Assembly: GCF_037975245.1 (NCBI RefSeq)
Contig: NC_092574.1
Location: 5,512,713-5,576,712, forward strand
Length of the DNA stretch: 64,000 nucleotides
Reading direction: 5' to 3'
From: Apostichopus japonicus
Taxonomy: Eukaryota; Echinodermata; Holothuroidea; Aspidochirotida; Stichopodidae
Below, one piece after another: positions 22,681 through 36,400 of the stretch. Numbering within the stretch: position 1 is the first letter of the stretch; each line of letters begins with the position of its first letter. A program made the translations under genes and the position numbers. Under the pieces are notes generated by a model, which did no database searches, was not told the DNA's origin, and worked only from the letters and a program-made list of their open reading frames with translations.

Positions 22681-25540
22681 GCACCCCACTAAATACTACT
22701 TGCTAAGGCCGACTATGGATTTTATATCCATTGAAAAGGAACGACTTATGATGATTTTCTACATTACTGGTGTTGGTAACCACAGACCCTTAGCCAGGGA
22801 TTCTGAGTGAGATAGGCATTAACAAATCTAACGAGAGGACTTGACACACGTGAAGGATTTGTGCAATGACGGTGGCACAAATGGGGCACACTAAAGCCTG
22901 CTTGGGGCGTGGGGGGGGGGGGGGACAGCCTTCCTGTGCTGACGACTGGCTACGGACATCGATAGCCATTTTATTAACAAAGCAAGCAGTAGTTTTTCTA
23001 AAGAAACTAGAGTTGACCTCGAATAATCTTAAACACTTCAGACCAAGAGAAAACGTTGCTAAGTAATTTAGAGTGATCAATGATGTTGACTACACAGAAT
23101 CAGAGACGAAGATCATCATAAGTAATTAACGGATGATTAATTACTATTCATCTCTATTGTTATATGCCAAGATTATTGAGAATTATATCAATGATTCCAT
23201 GAGAGTGGCTTCTTTCAGCATATAGTAATTTTATACAATTCTTTTAAGGAATTATTATGTAAACAGGTTTTGAGTTGATTTTGAAAACGGTATTGGGCAT
23301 TTCTATCGTAAAGTCCAATTACAGTGTAGGAAACTTAGCTCGATTAGCTATAAGTTTCATTTGAAAACAGCGCAGTTAAGTTAAAAAGTATTCTCAAATT
23401 GGCTCATTCATGTGTTTAATAATGAGAAGAATCCGGGAGATGAAATGTTCGGGATCGCCTCTATTACTTGCTTATTAACCATCATTTGGTGAAAAAAATC
23501 TTGTCACGTGTCTGAGTTTGATCAACTGGAACCTTATTTTGAGTAAAACTTCGTGAAAGTGCAGACCAAACTATGAAAGTTTAGCCATGAACATTAAACT
23601 ATATGAGAACAGCTGATGCATTTAAGAGATACAATAGTCTGTTATATTCCGCCTAATATTAAGACTGAAGGCGTCAGCAAGTTCGAAAATAACGGCACAG
23701 AGAGGAAAAAAATATCCGTTAAGATTTAATGCTTTATTTGAACTTAAATAAAGGTGTTGGTACTAGACAATGTGGGTGCTCAAGTTGGAATGCTGAACAT
23801 AATGTAATTTTTGCTCACTATGGAAATAAGACAAATAAAAATGTGTATGCACGCTCGCGTATGCGTGCGTTTGTTTTGCTATCTGACCGAGGACTTGAAC
23901 CAAAGAATTTCAGGTCCTCGGTTGTGATTTCTAAAGAATCACATGTGATTCAACGTCCTCGGAAGAATTCTATTGTATGGGGTATTGTTAAGGTTAGTGT
24001 ACGTGGATTTGAACAATGGAAATTACAATGGGGTCCTCGGTCTGAATGTAATACAAACATGTATTATGTGTGTGTGTGGGGGGGGGGGGGGAGGGGGGTA
24101 TACGAAATCGTTAGAATGATGCCTCTTAAAAAAGGCAAACGGAACAAGAGTTTCTAAGCTTCTTGGATGAAGTCATTCATCATACTCATTGCTTCTCCTT
24201 TGAACACCGAAAGTTGACTTTATTGCTAACACTACCACGTTTACCCCACATACGAATCCTCAATGAAAGGAATGTATATTTACAATGCATTTCTAATTGC
24301 TTAGGTCCCACATTGTTGGATTTTGTGCCCATTCGTCCATATGAAGACAACAAAAAAAAGGATTTATGAAACAATGGATTAGTACTAACATTGAAGGGTT
24401 AAGTGACAACATGTAGAATTTACCAGTACTACCCTTTGAATATGCTAGAAAATACCAAAAATGGTCGCCAGTAATCAACTTGGTATATATATATTTTTTA
24501 CTGTCCCGCACGGGGTAGTTTATACCCCTTTGGACATCTAACTATTTTAAGGTCAGTTTTTAAATACCTCGGAATAATTTGAAGCATTAGAATTGATAGG
24601 AAATAAATAACTTCTAATTCTCTTTCAACAAGTTTAAAAATGCTAACGGTCTTTGAGGAACCATCGTTGGGGAAGTACTTTGGTTTGCCATGTAAGTGAA
24701 CTGAAGACAAACATTAAAGGCAGCTTGCAAGCTAATCAGAAGTATTGATTGGAATCAAGTAACTTTGTACCAAGCATAAGTCTGTTTCCATCTGTACAGT
24801 TCAAATGGAATATGTGTATTATATGTCCTTGATCACAGGTTTAATGAAGGGTGACAGTTTGTGACGTCATCCTTTGATTATCGATTAGCAAGCAATCGGC
24901 TGATGCTGATAGAAAAAAAAAACAACAGTAAAAAATATGTCACAAGCGAATAATTTGATTATGTTAAAAAATATTTTATTTATTATGCTTATCTATAAAG
25001 GTTGAAGTCGAACAAAAGTAAGAAATAAATATAGTTAAAAGTTAATTATGACATACTATTTTGCATGAATAACAAAGAGATTTCTGAGGTGATTCAAGTG
25101 ATAACACAATATATCAAACCCGTCAAAAGTGTTACATATGTAACAGAATGAAATAGAATTCAAAATGGTTGACTCTCTTTTTCTTTTTCTTGTTTAGTAT
25201 TTATGACAATGAGGCTATCGTTTATACATATTAGCTATTATTATAATAAAATGGTCGTTTATGTGTTTTATTGTACAATAAATATGGCATAGTATTAAGC
25301 AAACCTTAACATACCATAGCAACCATGCCATATTAACTAACTTAAAGTGCTGCAACTTTTATAAATATGGATATTACTATTTTTAGATCATAACATTTTA
25401 CAGTAACCTGTAAATGAAGCGAATAAAGATATTTATACACCGTATATTATACCGATATCATCTGTGTTTTGTTGTTGTTTATTGTCCGATGATAACTTTG
25501 ACATTTACAAGTATCAGAAACATAAATTTGCATCCTCATC
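22681..25540. other. Intergenic, repeat-derived in part
   Basis: No gene recognised. The longest frame (23729-24157, plus, 142 codons) runs through a low-grade repeat with GTCCTCGG words at about 23911, 23953 and 24031 plus a reverse copy near 23887. The same word occurs at about 578 in the first transposon. It also crosses a poly-G run at 24079, so it is unlikely to be protein coding. Confidence 0.4.
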
Positions 25541-25599
25541 AGGAACTGGTAAATTGCAAGTCAAGTGTCCACAACCACCAAGAAACTGAACTGTAAGCT

Positions 25600-26100
25600 A
25601 AATACAACTTTTATCAGCAATCATCTGCAGGACACAATCACCAAGTTTGGTCAGATCAAACTAACCCTATATAGAGGTACAAATCTTAATGTGATTTTTG
25701 CTCCTTATCCTCTTTGGCTGCAAATGACCTTTGACCCGCAAGTTAAGTATAGATTTTGAGGACCCATCATCAGCTGATCAGTATAACTAAGTTTGATCAA
25801 AATGAAACATACACCCTATAGGAAAAGAAGGCATTTATTTTTCGTTGTTATAATATTAATTAACCAATGACCTTTGACCTTGGAAAAAGTACAACTATGT
25901 TGACCCATCTTTGGTTGTAATGACCAAGTTTGATCCAATTTAAACAAAAAAGCTGAGGAAGAGACTTTTATGTGATTTTTTTCGTTTTTTGACCTCTCAA
26001 GACTCCAAATTACCTTTGACCTCCTTTTGTCGATAAAATTGCTACCCCTCCCCCCCCCCCCAATAGATGTTACCCAAGACTGGTTCCAAATCAGCAATGG
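25600..26100. repeat. About 143-bp tandem repeat carrying DR1-like motifs
   Basis: Roughly three to four diverged units. Anchor words recur: ACCAAGTTTGGTCAGATCAA, ACTAAGTTTGATCAAAAT and ACCAAGTTTGATCCAATT, each preceded by a GACCCAT-like block. Each unit also carries TGACCTTTGACC or a close variant at 25725, 25868 and 26010, spaced 143 and 142 bp. The copy at 25868 is a perfect DR1 (AGGTCA-A-AGGTCA on the minus strand). Confidence 0.75.
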
Positions 26101-26129
26101 ACCTGTGAGAAGAAGCCTTTCATCCATTG

Positions 26130-28408
26130 TCAACGGACAGACTCACAAGAAGACTCATTACCATGACAAAAGCTTGGCTAGTTTAGCTAACAATTAATCA
26201 ATTGGAAAAGGTTCATTAGCGGTGTATTTAACGTTAGTTGATAAAGTACCAAAAGTTGGATCATTGACAAAACATACAGTATGAATGAAACTCGACAGAA
26301 GGCGAAAGGAAATTGACCGAACTGCATATGTAATTGAAATATAGGACCAGATGAGGTCAAATCTTTACATACCATTGGGGGAGGGGGGGGGTGTTAGAAG
26401 GGTACAGCATTTGGCGTGCAACCCTTGATACACATGTCCTATAGTTTTTGGGAAAATAAAACATGTCCATTTCGGAAATTATAAGTTCCCCATATTAGTT
26501 ATGACTTATAATTTATCTATGACTTAAACTTAATATATAACATAATTTATCACGTTTTATGGTCATCCAGCTCAGACGAATCCTAACTTTAGGTGTTAAC
26601 CTTAAAGGACGACTTCAGGCAGAAAATTCATTTAGATGTTACAGACTTTTAAACAGAAACCTAACAGGTTACCAAATTTATTGAGAACTTTTAGTGTAAT
26701 CTACACACAAGGTCAATCCACATGACCAAGTATAAAGGTCGTGAGTTTTACAGGGGAGTTAATCTGTTCCCAAGGTTTTCAGACTTTGACCTCTGGTGAC
26801 CTCACATGACCTTTTAGGATTTGGCCACATACCTTAAAGGTGAATCTTGAAAACTTGAATCAAATTCTCTCTTTTTCGACAACAAAATATTGCCAAATAT
26901 TTGGAGAGGGTTATGAGTGGGATGATGGGAAAGTGTTTGGGAAGGTTGTGTTAATTACCATTGTTTACATAACACAGACATCCTAACTAATATATTATGC
27001 ATTCAACTGTTGCAGTGTGATCAATAAAATGAATCACCCAGTTAGACGCACCCTCCCAGCAGCTAATTGCAATATCATGAAAGCTACAACCAGTATCAAA
27101 TGAGACAATGCCAAAAACAATTGTTTAAAAATACACGTATTACCAGACAGCTGAAGAAGGTCCAGTTTCAAGTATGCACAAAACCAGACTTTACATAACC
27201 TACTTAACTACATATTGTGAGACAGTACAAAACTAAACGCAATAGGATTGCCAGCTAAAACAAGCTAGTTGGTAACTAGTTGCCCATGATCACAGCAGTC
27301 AACAGTGAATGACAAAGTTTGTGCAACTCTGCTTGATACAAAAGAACTTTTCACCCCTACCACAAACAGTGGGGGTATTGTCAGCATTTTGTGCCAAGTG
27401 CACGTCAAGTATGACCCCTCCCTGTTGACATGACCCCCTTCCAAAGCCAATACCAAACTTGTGCTCATTATAGAAATATCTCATTCCAAATATTTGCCAA
27501 AACACCACTTCCTTTATGACACATTAACTACATATCATGTTCATTTAAGTGTATTTGATTCGGACAGTTTATGCTGCAAGCACAGCCAGGTGCTTAAATA
27601 ATTCTGGTATTTGACATCTGCTATTGTTTGTAGCTCTTTGGGTTAATTCCCTTCAGCATGTTTAAAAGAGAAGCAAACTCATCCATCATCACTGGTCTAC
27701 CCCAATGGCAGTGGGTGGGGCTGACAAAAAAATCTTGAAGGCTACAGTGAAATTTTGTGTCCAAGTTACCGTACTTACAGAAGTACCAACTCCCATGACA
27801 AAATCAGAACGATAACATCATACAGGAAATAAAATATCAGAAAGTGCTAAATGCACATTGTTCATCAGTACCGTCACAAGTAGGCCCTATACAAACTCCC
27901 CAAACTGTACATATTTCGGGTTTTGTTCTGTGACACATGCAGAAAACATGAATTAGGTTATACAAACCTCCCAACTAACAGAAAGTTTGCCTGCATGTAC
28001 AATTTTCCAATCCCCCCAACCCCCCCCCCCCCTGCTGTGGCCTATGTGTTGTGACGAACAATTTCCCAAACCAGCTTAGAAATAGCTGTATCTGATAATA
28101 GCATAGAGACATCATCATGGCAAATAAAGTCAAATTGTCTTTGTTTTGTTTTTTCAAACCTTCATTAAATATTCATTGAAATATTTGAACTCTACTACAG
28201 TAAAAGCTAAGTCATTTTAGTTCAAATCGACAGCAAGTTTATACAACGAAAAAAAAGCCTTTGAAATACCATGATGACAAAACAGGTAATTTACTATGAT
28301 ACATGTATTGGAGAAATGAAGGATATGGAGAGGTGGGATTTTAACATAAAAGATATTGCAAATATATTAGTTCTTTTTCCTTGTGGAATGGTGTCTGCGA
28401 TCAGAATT
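26130..28408. other. Non-coding stretch with scattered TGACCTTT motifs
   Basis: No gene recognised. More TGACCT-type words occur near 26780-26815, suggesting older copies of the DR1 repeat. The open frames at 27265-27508 overlap each other on the minus strand and show no family signature. Confidence 0.4.
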
Positions 28409-28720
28409 TAATAATAATAATATTTGCTTTTTATATAGCGCTTTATACCAGCGATAGGTCTCAAAGCGCTTTACAGATGTTACATTACCCCTGGTCAATG
28501 ACAACCTGTCCCAGAGACAATCCCTCCAGTCAGCAGCTCAGTTATATACTGCGCTCAATGACAAGTTACCTCACAGGTACCAATTTAACTCCTGGGTGGA
28601 GAGAGGCAAGTGAGATAAAGCATCTTGCCCAAGGACACAACGTAATGAACTAGGCAGGAATCGAACCAGCAATCCTTGGATCACGAGTTCATCGCCTTAG
28701 CCAACTGGCCACCACGCTCT
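28409..28720 (-). mobile_element. tRNA-derived SINE
   Basis: Read on the minus strand, the head at 28720 down to about 28640 contains an A-box-like TGGCCAGTTGGCTAAGGCG and a B-box GGTTCGATTCC, the internal RNA polymerase III promoter of a tRNA. The body carries the CTGGGTGGAGAGAGGCAAG and CTTGCCCAAGGACACAAC words (plus-strand reading) and AAAGCGCTTTACA, and ends in a (TTA)n tail at about 28409-28420. This body type is widespread in marine invertebrate genomes. Confidence 0.75.
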
Positions 28721-29314
28721 CAAATATTCCATTGAGAGGGACACAAACCTAATAATCATCTTCTCTGGCTTTAAATGACACAGATCTTTATAATAAACAA
28801 CTTCCTCAAATACCTAAGAAACATCTTGCTCCATTTGGGAGATATCTTAGTTTTTCATTTATTTATTTCATTTCCTGACAATGTTTTAAAGGCGTGTCGA
28901 GGAGATTTCATGTTGTAAATCTGTGATACCATAGTGGCAATAGGTTATGAAATTTTTCATATTTTCAAGGAAGAATGCTGTTGAAACTGAACCCAATGCC
29001 TTCATGTTGAGAGCTTCAGAATTTTATTTTCAGCATTTTCAATCCATGTCCTTTACAGGAAACAAAAAAATTGTAATAAATAAAGCAAAACATAAGAAAT
29101 TGAATCACAAGTGGCTAGATGACATCATATTAAGACTTTAATCAAGTCTTAAGCTTTGTGTATGAAGGAACAGTACAGTATAATCTGTGATATCTCTAAA
29201 TGGAACAAGATTTATCATGATACTATCTCTATCACATAGACCAATAATGATGGCTTGATTTGTGTCTCTTTTAAGTATAATATATTATTGTATTATATTA
29301 TCATCAATCTCTCT
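28721..29314. other. Non-coding stretch, nothing recognised
   Basis: AT-rich sequence between the SINE and the AT microsatellite. One 64-codon frame at 28947-29141 resembles no family. Confidence 0.4.
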
Positions 29315-29315
29315 C

Positions 29316-29358
<43 letters not shown>
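29315..29358. repeat. (AT)n microsatellite
   Basis: A run of alternating A and T with one early interruption. Confidence 0.9.
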
Positions 29359-29360
<2 letters not shown>

Positions 29361-29948
29361 CATGAGTATAATGAGATAATACACCCAACAAGAAATGATA
29401 TTCTAGGTGTCCAGCCTATCTTTATAAAAGAATAAGTGAATAAGTTGTTGTTCTTAAAGTTGTTGTTCTTAAAATGCTAATTAATTACCAGTCAATTCAA
29501 ACTGTGTGGGAGAAGAAGTACTCTAGTGGGTTCAGTTATTCAATTTTCAATATGCTTGAAAGTGGAATGAATGTCTCTAAGACTGTAATAACAACCCGAT
29601 GAATATCAGTAAACTAGCATTCCATTTACATTTATAAATACTGCAAACTACCAGGCACCCAGTCACATGAAAGACTTAATGGTTTTTTTGTTTTGTTAAC
29701 TTAAACTTTAGAATATTTAATCCAATCCCCATGTTTTCTCTGTCCTGTTATTTCCAAGTTATTCCCTTTAACATAAATAATCCTCTAAATATTCTTCTCC
29801 AATAAAGCAGCATGCTGCCTTTAATTGTTTATTTACAGAACTTTGTTGTTTTAATGTAACAACTAAATAAATAAGCTCCCTTCTTTTCATAACCTGCTAC
29901 TGGTAATGCTATACCCATGCTACCAGTGGGTAGCCTGTGTCACATGAT

Positions 29949-30342
29949 CATAGGCGTAGGAGCCCAATTTGATTTGGGGGGGGGGGCTGTAACCACTTGC
30001 CTGAAAAATACAATCAAAATTCCGCGCGCGCTATGCGTGCATTCAACATGTTAATTTGCATATCATATACGTGTGCATCGGTTATTACATCGCATGCCAG
30101 TAACATACAAGCAATTTTCCGTCTTTATCACACTTCCATATTGGTTATAATTATTGGGGAAGTCGTTACAATAATAATGATCATAATGATAATAATGATA
30201 TCAGTTTAACCATTGAAAAACACATTGCAAATTATTTTTCTTTCAGTAGGTGCCCGAAAAATTCTCAGCATTTTGCCCGAATTTTCACCCAAATATTTGG
30301 TTGGGGGTGGGGGGTGCAGCCCCCCCGCCTCCTACGCCTATG
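29949..30342. mobile_element. hAT-like MITE, family copy 3, intact ends
   Basis: A 394-bp element with a perfect 14-bp terminal inverted repeat CATAGGCGTAGGAG / CTCCTACGCCTATG. The flanks CACATGAT (29941-29948) and CCCATGAT (30343-30350) match at 7/8. The interior shares long words with 7743-8115 and 12880-13247. It ends 55 bp downstream of the pirin stop codon and probably lies in the 3' untranslated region. Confidence 0.92.
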
Positions 30343-30396
30343 CCCATGATTTGTTCTCATGTTTTTGCCAGCCTATCGACTGCCTCCTTTTGATTC

Positions 30397-30488
30397 TTAT
30401 TTCCTGGCTAATTCAAATCCATTTTGTCGACTCTGATAGTCCTTTATGGCCTCGTATATTTCCTCCTGAGTATTCATGACGAACGGAC
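30397..30488 (-). CDS. PIR: Pirin exon 8 (terminal)
   Basis: Acceptor GTTTCATCTCAG, then GTCCGTTCGTCATG. The split Gly codon completes HGGPFVMNT. It ends ...FELARK and TAA at 30399-30397. This is the C-terminal helix region of the second cupin. Confidence 0.95.
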
Positions 30489-33400
30489 CTGAGATGAAAC
30501 AAGAAAAATGAAGAAAAAGGTTCACAGAGATGACTGATGGATACAACATTAGGGCGGGGGCAGGTGGGAGGGTGGGGGTGGGGATTTTATACAATCTTTT
30601 AAATACAATTTCATCTTAACCTCTGCTTACTGCAAGTGACATTTGACTTCAATCAAGGCAGCAAGCGTTTCTTCACAAAATATAGCACTTCCATGTAATT
30701 ATAATGTAACAATTTAGATGTTTTTTTCTCTCTCCAAATTTTCCACTAGAAATCATTTGATCATGAGATTGTTGCATTTGATAAGCTAGCTGTTGACATC
30801 AAAGGCACTTTGACCTCAACTAGAGATATTCTGCTTCTTTAATCAGTATGAGACACCCACTTGCACAGAATAGTTCATTCTGTCAAGCTTAACATTCTTC
30901 AGATACCAGGATTTTTAAGTTTGACCTAAGTAGCAAAATGTCCACACAAGTGTTACTAAACTATAAACAGAACTTTACAAACTTACACATGACCTTTGCC
31001 CTCTGGTTCGATCTTACATGACCTTTGCCCTTCAGTTCTAACACAATTGACAAGCAGATTATAATTTCAACATGGAATAATAGCAACCTGATTTATCACA
31101 AGGTTTCACATTTCATTTTGAATAGTGCTGACATGAAATAATTTAACAGGGCACATCAAACTGATTAAATATGAAATATATTAAAGTATACCTTCTTGGG
31201 ATAGTATATATGTTAAATTACAAGATTTATATTTTGACCTTCAATTCATCCATGGAGAATATATGATGTAATATATTATTATATATATTATATATGTTAT
31301 TATAATATTAGCAATGCCCTGAGCTGGAAGTAGCAATCAAGCTACCACTGATAAAATAAGCCTCCATTTATGTTGGTCATTTTTCAAGTTACATACACTT
31401 CACCTGTATGCTATGTCTTACATCCAAGACCATACTATAGAACTACAGTTGGTCCTGTACAGGCCAGCCATACTTTATTCTATTCCTCTACCTCCATAAC
31501 CTGCTTTTGACCACAATATGCCAAATTAGTGAAAATGATAAAATAATAACATACAACGTGTTCATTTCAAACAAAACCATTTATATTTTCTTTGTTTCTG
31601 GTCAAGGTCTATACTGTCGACCCGATCAACAGGCATCATTAAGTCTTTTATTCTGTTACAAATGAGCAATTCTTTCACTTTAATCTCTTGGCAACTAACA
31701 AGCAACCAGTTCTACTCCTTTGGCTAAGATCCGTGGGAAAGGTACAATTTCTATTGCTAACTTTCCACTGTTTCCCTTTATTTTATTTGAGACTAAAAGA
31801 TTTATATCAAGCTGTGTGATGTTAAGTAGGGCAGGCAGTACTAAAATGTAACCTGCTTGTAATTTACTCTTAGTTCAAACAAATTAGCAAGTAATCAACA
31901 GATTCCTCAAAAACACCTAAATTACCATAAAACCACAAAGTATTATTCTTTGTGTTTGAGAAGTAAATTATCACAGGATATTTGTCCAAAGTTTACATAT
32001 ATATTAAGTGCGTCAGACAGAATTAACTTGAACTTGGCTCTGATTGCATGAATTACAGAAAAAGAAACTTGAAGCTAAACTCCAATGCAAACCTCAAATC
32101 TGCAAACGCCAAACAATAATTCTCTCATTTAACAAGTTCCACATTTTGTTGACCTTTGAACCTCCAAAAACACTAGGGTTCACACAATAGGGCTGCAGAC
32201 CTTAGTTAGCTTGAGATTGAGCTTACCAAAGCTTGGGTCGAGTCACATGAACACACCCCAACTTACTTAATAGTTACTGGACATAAATTCTTCAAAATCA
32301 ATTATAATTTGTGTATTTATATCAAAATATATTAATAATTAATAATTATTAATAAAAAATACATTACATACTACACACAGGTTAGTGATTACACCAAAGA
32401 TCAAACCACATTAGCCATTATGCAAATTTTGATTTCTTCCAACCTTTACTTTGAAAGAACATTTGTGAACATGTATAACAAATGATCAAGCATAAATGAA
32501 ATCATAATAATAATCAGGTTGTTATTTTTATGAGGCTTAAGCAGCCCAGAATGTGGGAGAAGCCTGCAAAGGCTAATGGATTAAAACTTTCACATCGAAT
32601 GGTTCCATTGCAACGTTTTAACTCAAATTTGGAATCTTTTCAATTTAGAAAGTCATTTCACACGGGAAAACCGTAGATGGCTCTTGGATGAAGTATTCAC
32701 CTAACTATGACTTGGCCAAAGGATCGAACCCCAAACCACCTGATTGCTACGCCAAATTTGCTTCAAACATAGGCCTAGTACACATAAAACAGAGTAAAAA
32801 AATCAGTCTTGAAAATTAAGTAGTGGAAAATGAAAGCATGTAATCATGCAAGCTTTTCAATTCATACACAGTCTTGAATATTAAGTAGTGGAAAATGAAA
32901 GCATTTATACATGCAAGCTTTCAATTCATACACAGTCTTGAATATTAAGTAGTGGAAAATGAAAGCATTTATACATGCAAGCTTTTCAATTCATACACAG
33001 TCTTGAATATTAAGTAGTGGAATATGAAAGCATGTATTCATGCAAGCTTTTCAATTCATACACTGTGTTCACAAAATGACCCATTAGCCATAGGTAACTA
33101 ACTACTTTCCCTACCTGCTGGACTGCAGCTGATGATAACTCCCATTGAAACTGGAAGAGTTGTTCACACCTTAACTCTTTTAGTTTTATCATCCACATGG
33201 AGCTACTACCATCATCCTTATGTACACTGAGTATTCCCATAACACAGTAAGGTCTATTGCAAATCCAAGTGTGAGATAAAGGACAATGATTCATCCGGTA
33301 TGGATATCAACAGCAGGAGACTGGTAGATTATGGCTAATGGGCACATTTTGACATGGGAGGTTGTCTCGGTATGAACATTTGACAAACAAATTTCAGTTT

Positions 33401-36400
33401 GCCTAGCCCCTGTGAAAGAGCTACTGGAAACAAAATACCTTGTTATCATAATGTGAGTGGAGGAAACCTGTTCAACACAGAAATATATGATTTAGGCTGT
33501 CAGGACAGGTACTGATTTGCATGTAGAATGATGAGACATCAAACAAAACTGCCACCAACCTAATACCCATGAAGACAACTTTAAACAAGTGTCACAGTTT
33601 CGCCACAGATAGATAGCTCTTTTCCCACGTTTTTATAGGTTTTTAAGTTTATTCCACACATTTTCAGATGCTGGTCCATATGTGGTTTAATTGATTATTT
33701 AACCAATTCCAAACCCAGCACTTCCACAAGTGTCTGCACATTTTTTCTTTCCTATTTCACCTGCGATCACAGGTACAACAGCGTTACTTTTATAAGCGTT
33801 CTCACTTTTATGTGACCTTGTATGTTGTCACGCTTTTGGCGAAAAATAATTCCACTCAATACAATATTTAGTTGATATAGTAACAATAGCTGTTTGCATG
33901 CATTGATGGTAATTTGAGGAGTACAATACAGTGATATTATTTAAGTACTACTAGTAGAGCTAGATCCAGCTGTCGCCACGTGCCTTTCAATATTAACTTG
34001 ATAGAGTCTATACACTTCTATGGAAGGACACCCGCTGTGTAGGGACCTCAATACCTTGTTAAAGAACAATAATTTACACAACCTTTGGGTAATCAGACTA
34101 ACTACTATACAACTTGTAATTAAATATCAAACAAGCATGATGCATAAAGGCAACGTGGTAGAAACCACTTCAAAGGAGTCTGGAATCAAGTCACGCGTCG
34201 CGGCTATTATATTCAGTTTCTTTTACAGTTTCTTTTGTTTCCACAGGCAGCTGCCCTGGTAAATGGATTGACTCCTGGGTTTGCCTCAATCAATCAATCT
34301 GCCTAATACAAAGGCCACAAACAAGACTTAATACTGTCATACCTGTTGTATTTAACCAGTCGACATAACTGTGGTTTGCCAAAAATATTTCATGAATCCA
34401 GCTAAATTTTTGCAAAATATTTTCTACAGGCTTATTCACTCAAAGGAATCCATTTCAGAGTTGAGTCTAATCATGCATGGGTAGTAGAAGGGGTACAGGT
34501 TCAAGTAAATGGGTAGCAGAGGGGGCGTAGGTTCAAATATATTGGTAGTAGAGGGGTATAGGTTCAAGTAAATTGATAGTAGAGGGGTAAAGGTTCAAGT
34601 AAATGGGTAGTAGAATGGGAAGTAGAGGGGCACAGGTTCATGTGAATGGGTAGTAGATACAGGTTCAAATACATTGGTAGTAGAGGGGTTTAGGTTCAAG
34701 TGAATGGGTAATAAAGGGGTACAGGTTCAAATATATTGGTAGTAGAGGGGCATTGCTTCAATTATATTGATAGTAGAGGGGTAAAGGTTCAAGTAAATGG
34801 GTAGTAGAATGGGAAGTAGAGGGGCACAGGTTCCAGTTCATGGGTAGGAGAGGGGCACTTGCTATCATTATACATGAAAAGTTATGGCATGATTGCAGCA
34901 AAACTAACCACTAACTCAGACCAAACATAGCTAACTGATCAACCATAGCTGACTGGTAGTAGGCCTAGAGGGGTACAGGTTCAAGTACATGGGTAGTAGG
35001 GGTACAGGTTCAAGTACATTGACAGTAGAGGGGTACAGGTTCAAGTACATGGGTAGTAGAGGGGTACAGGTACATGGGTAGTAGAGGGGTACAGGTTCAA
35101 GTACATGGGTAGTAGGGGGTACAGGTTCAAGTACATGGGTAGTAGGGGGTACAGGTTCAAGTACATTGACAGTAGAGGGGTACAGGTTCAAGTACATGGG
35201 AAGTAGAGGGGTATAGGTTCAGGTACATGGGTTGTAGAGGGATACAGGTACATGGGTAGTAGAGGGGTACAGGTTCAAGTACATGGGTAGTAGAGGGGTA
35301 CAGGTTCAAGTACATGGGCAGTAGAGGGGTACAGGTACATGGGTAGTAGAGGGGTACAGGTTCAAGTACATGGGTAGTAGGGGTACAGGTTCAAGTACAT
35401 TGACAGTAGAGGGGTACAGGTTCAAGTACATGGGAAGTAGAGGGGTATAGGTTCAGGTACATGGGTTGTAGAGGGATACAGGTACATGGGTAGTAGAGGG
35501 GTACAGGTTCAAGTACATGGGTAGTAGGGGGTACAGGTTCAAGTACATGGGAAGTAGAGGGGTACAGGTTCACGTACATGGGTAGTAGAGGGGTACAGGT
35601 TCACGTACATGGGTAGAAGAAGGGTACAGGTACATGGGTAGTAGAGGGGTACACGTCCAAGTACATGGGTAGTAGAGGGGCATAGGTTCAAGTACATGGG
35701 TAGTAGAGGGGTAAGATGCTGCACCCACTGAAAAGTTAGCATCTATCTGAAAGTTAGCATCTATTAGTAAAGCTGCATGGAGTGTGTTAGGCACAGATGG
35801 TTGTTAACATACAATATTATCATAACAGCTTCTGTGAGTAATCAGCAACAGATATGGATATAGCTGCTTTTGAAGTCTTTTGTCTGATTCAGTTGTCTAG
35901 TTAGCGTTTGCCACTTTTATGCTAGAATTCATTATGCGAATTCAACCAATCAGGGGCAGGGTATAGGTTGCAAAAGGATAACCTTACTAGCTCAATTTTG
36001 TTCAAATTGTCTGTAAAGGCAGACTAAGAGGCCCACCTAGGGGGGCAAAGACAGTCCAAAATACAGATTATGAATTTCTTTAACAAGTAAAATGAATCAC
36101 CATGAAGTGAAAAAATTCTCTTCTTGCAAAGAAATAGACTTCGTCAGGAAAATAACTTTGATAGTATACCGAAGCCAAACTAAAACGTTTTGTTGTTTTT
36201 GTTTTCTTTCAATTTACTACATATTGCGCTGCAGCGCAGTCTAAATGCCTGAACACAGTCTTATACATATTATTCTGTATCATACACTAAATGACTGAAC
36301 ACAGTCTTACACATGTTGTGACGTACTGTAGCACAAACTGAATGACTGAACACAGTCTTACACATGTTGTGACGTACTGTAGCACAAACTGAATGACTGA

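Noticed and set aside
23729-24157. 142-codon open frame on the plus strand
   Set aside because: It runs through a low-grade repeat with GTCCTCGG words and a long poly-G run and shows no domain or splice context.
32690-32760. Minus-strand GGTTCGATCC that looks like a tRNA B box
   Set aside because: No matching A box or clover-leaf stems, and SINE boundaries are not clear.
35391-35794. Open frames on the minus strand with Tyr/Pro/Leu repeats
   Set aside because: They are translations of the 31-bp minisatellite, whose unit length is not a multiple of three.
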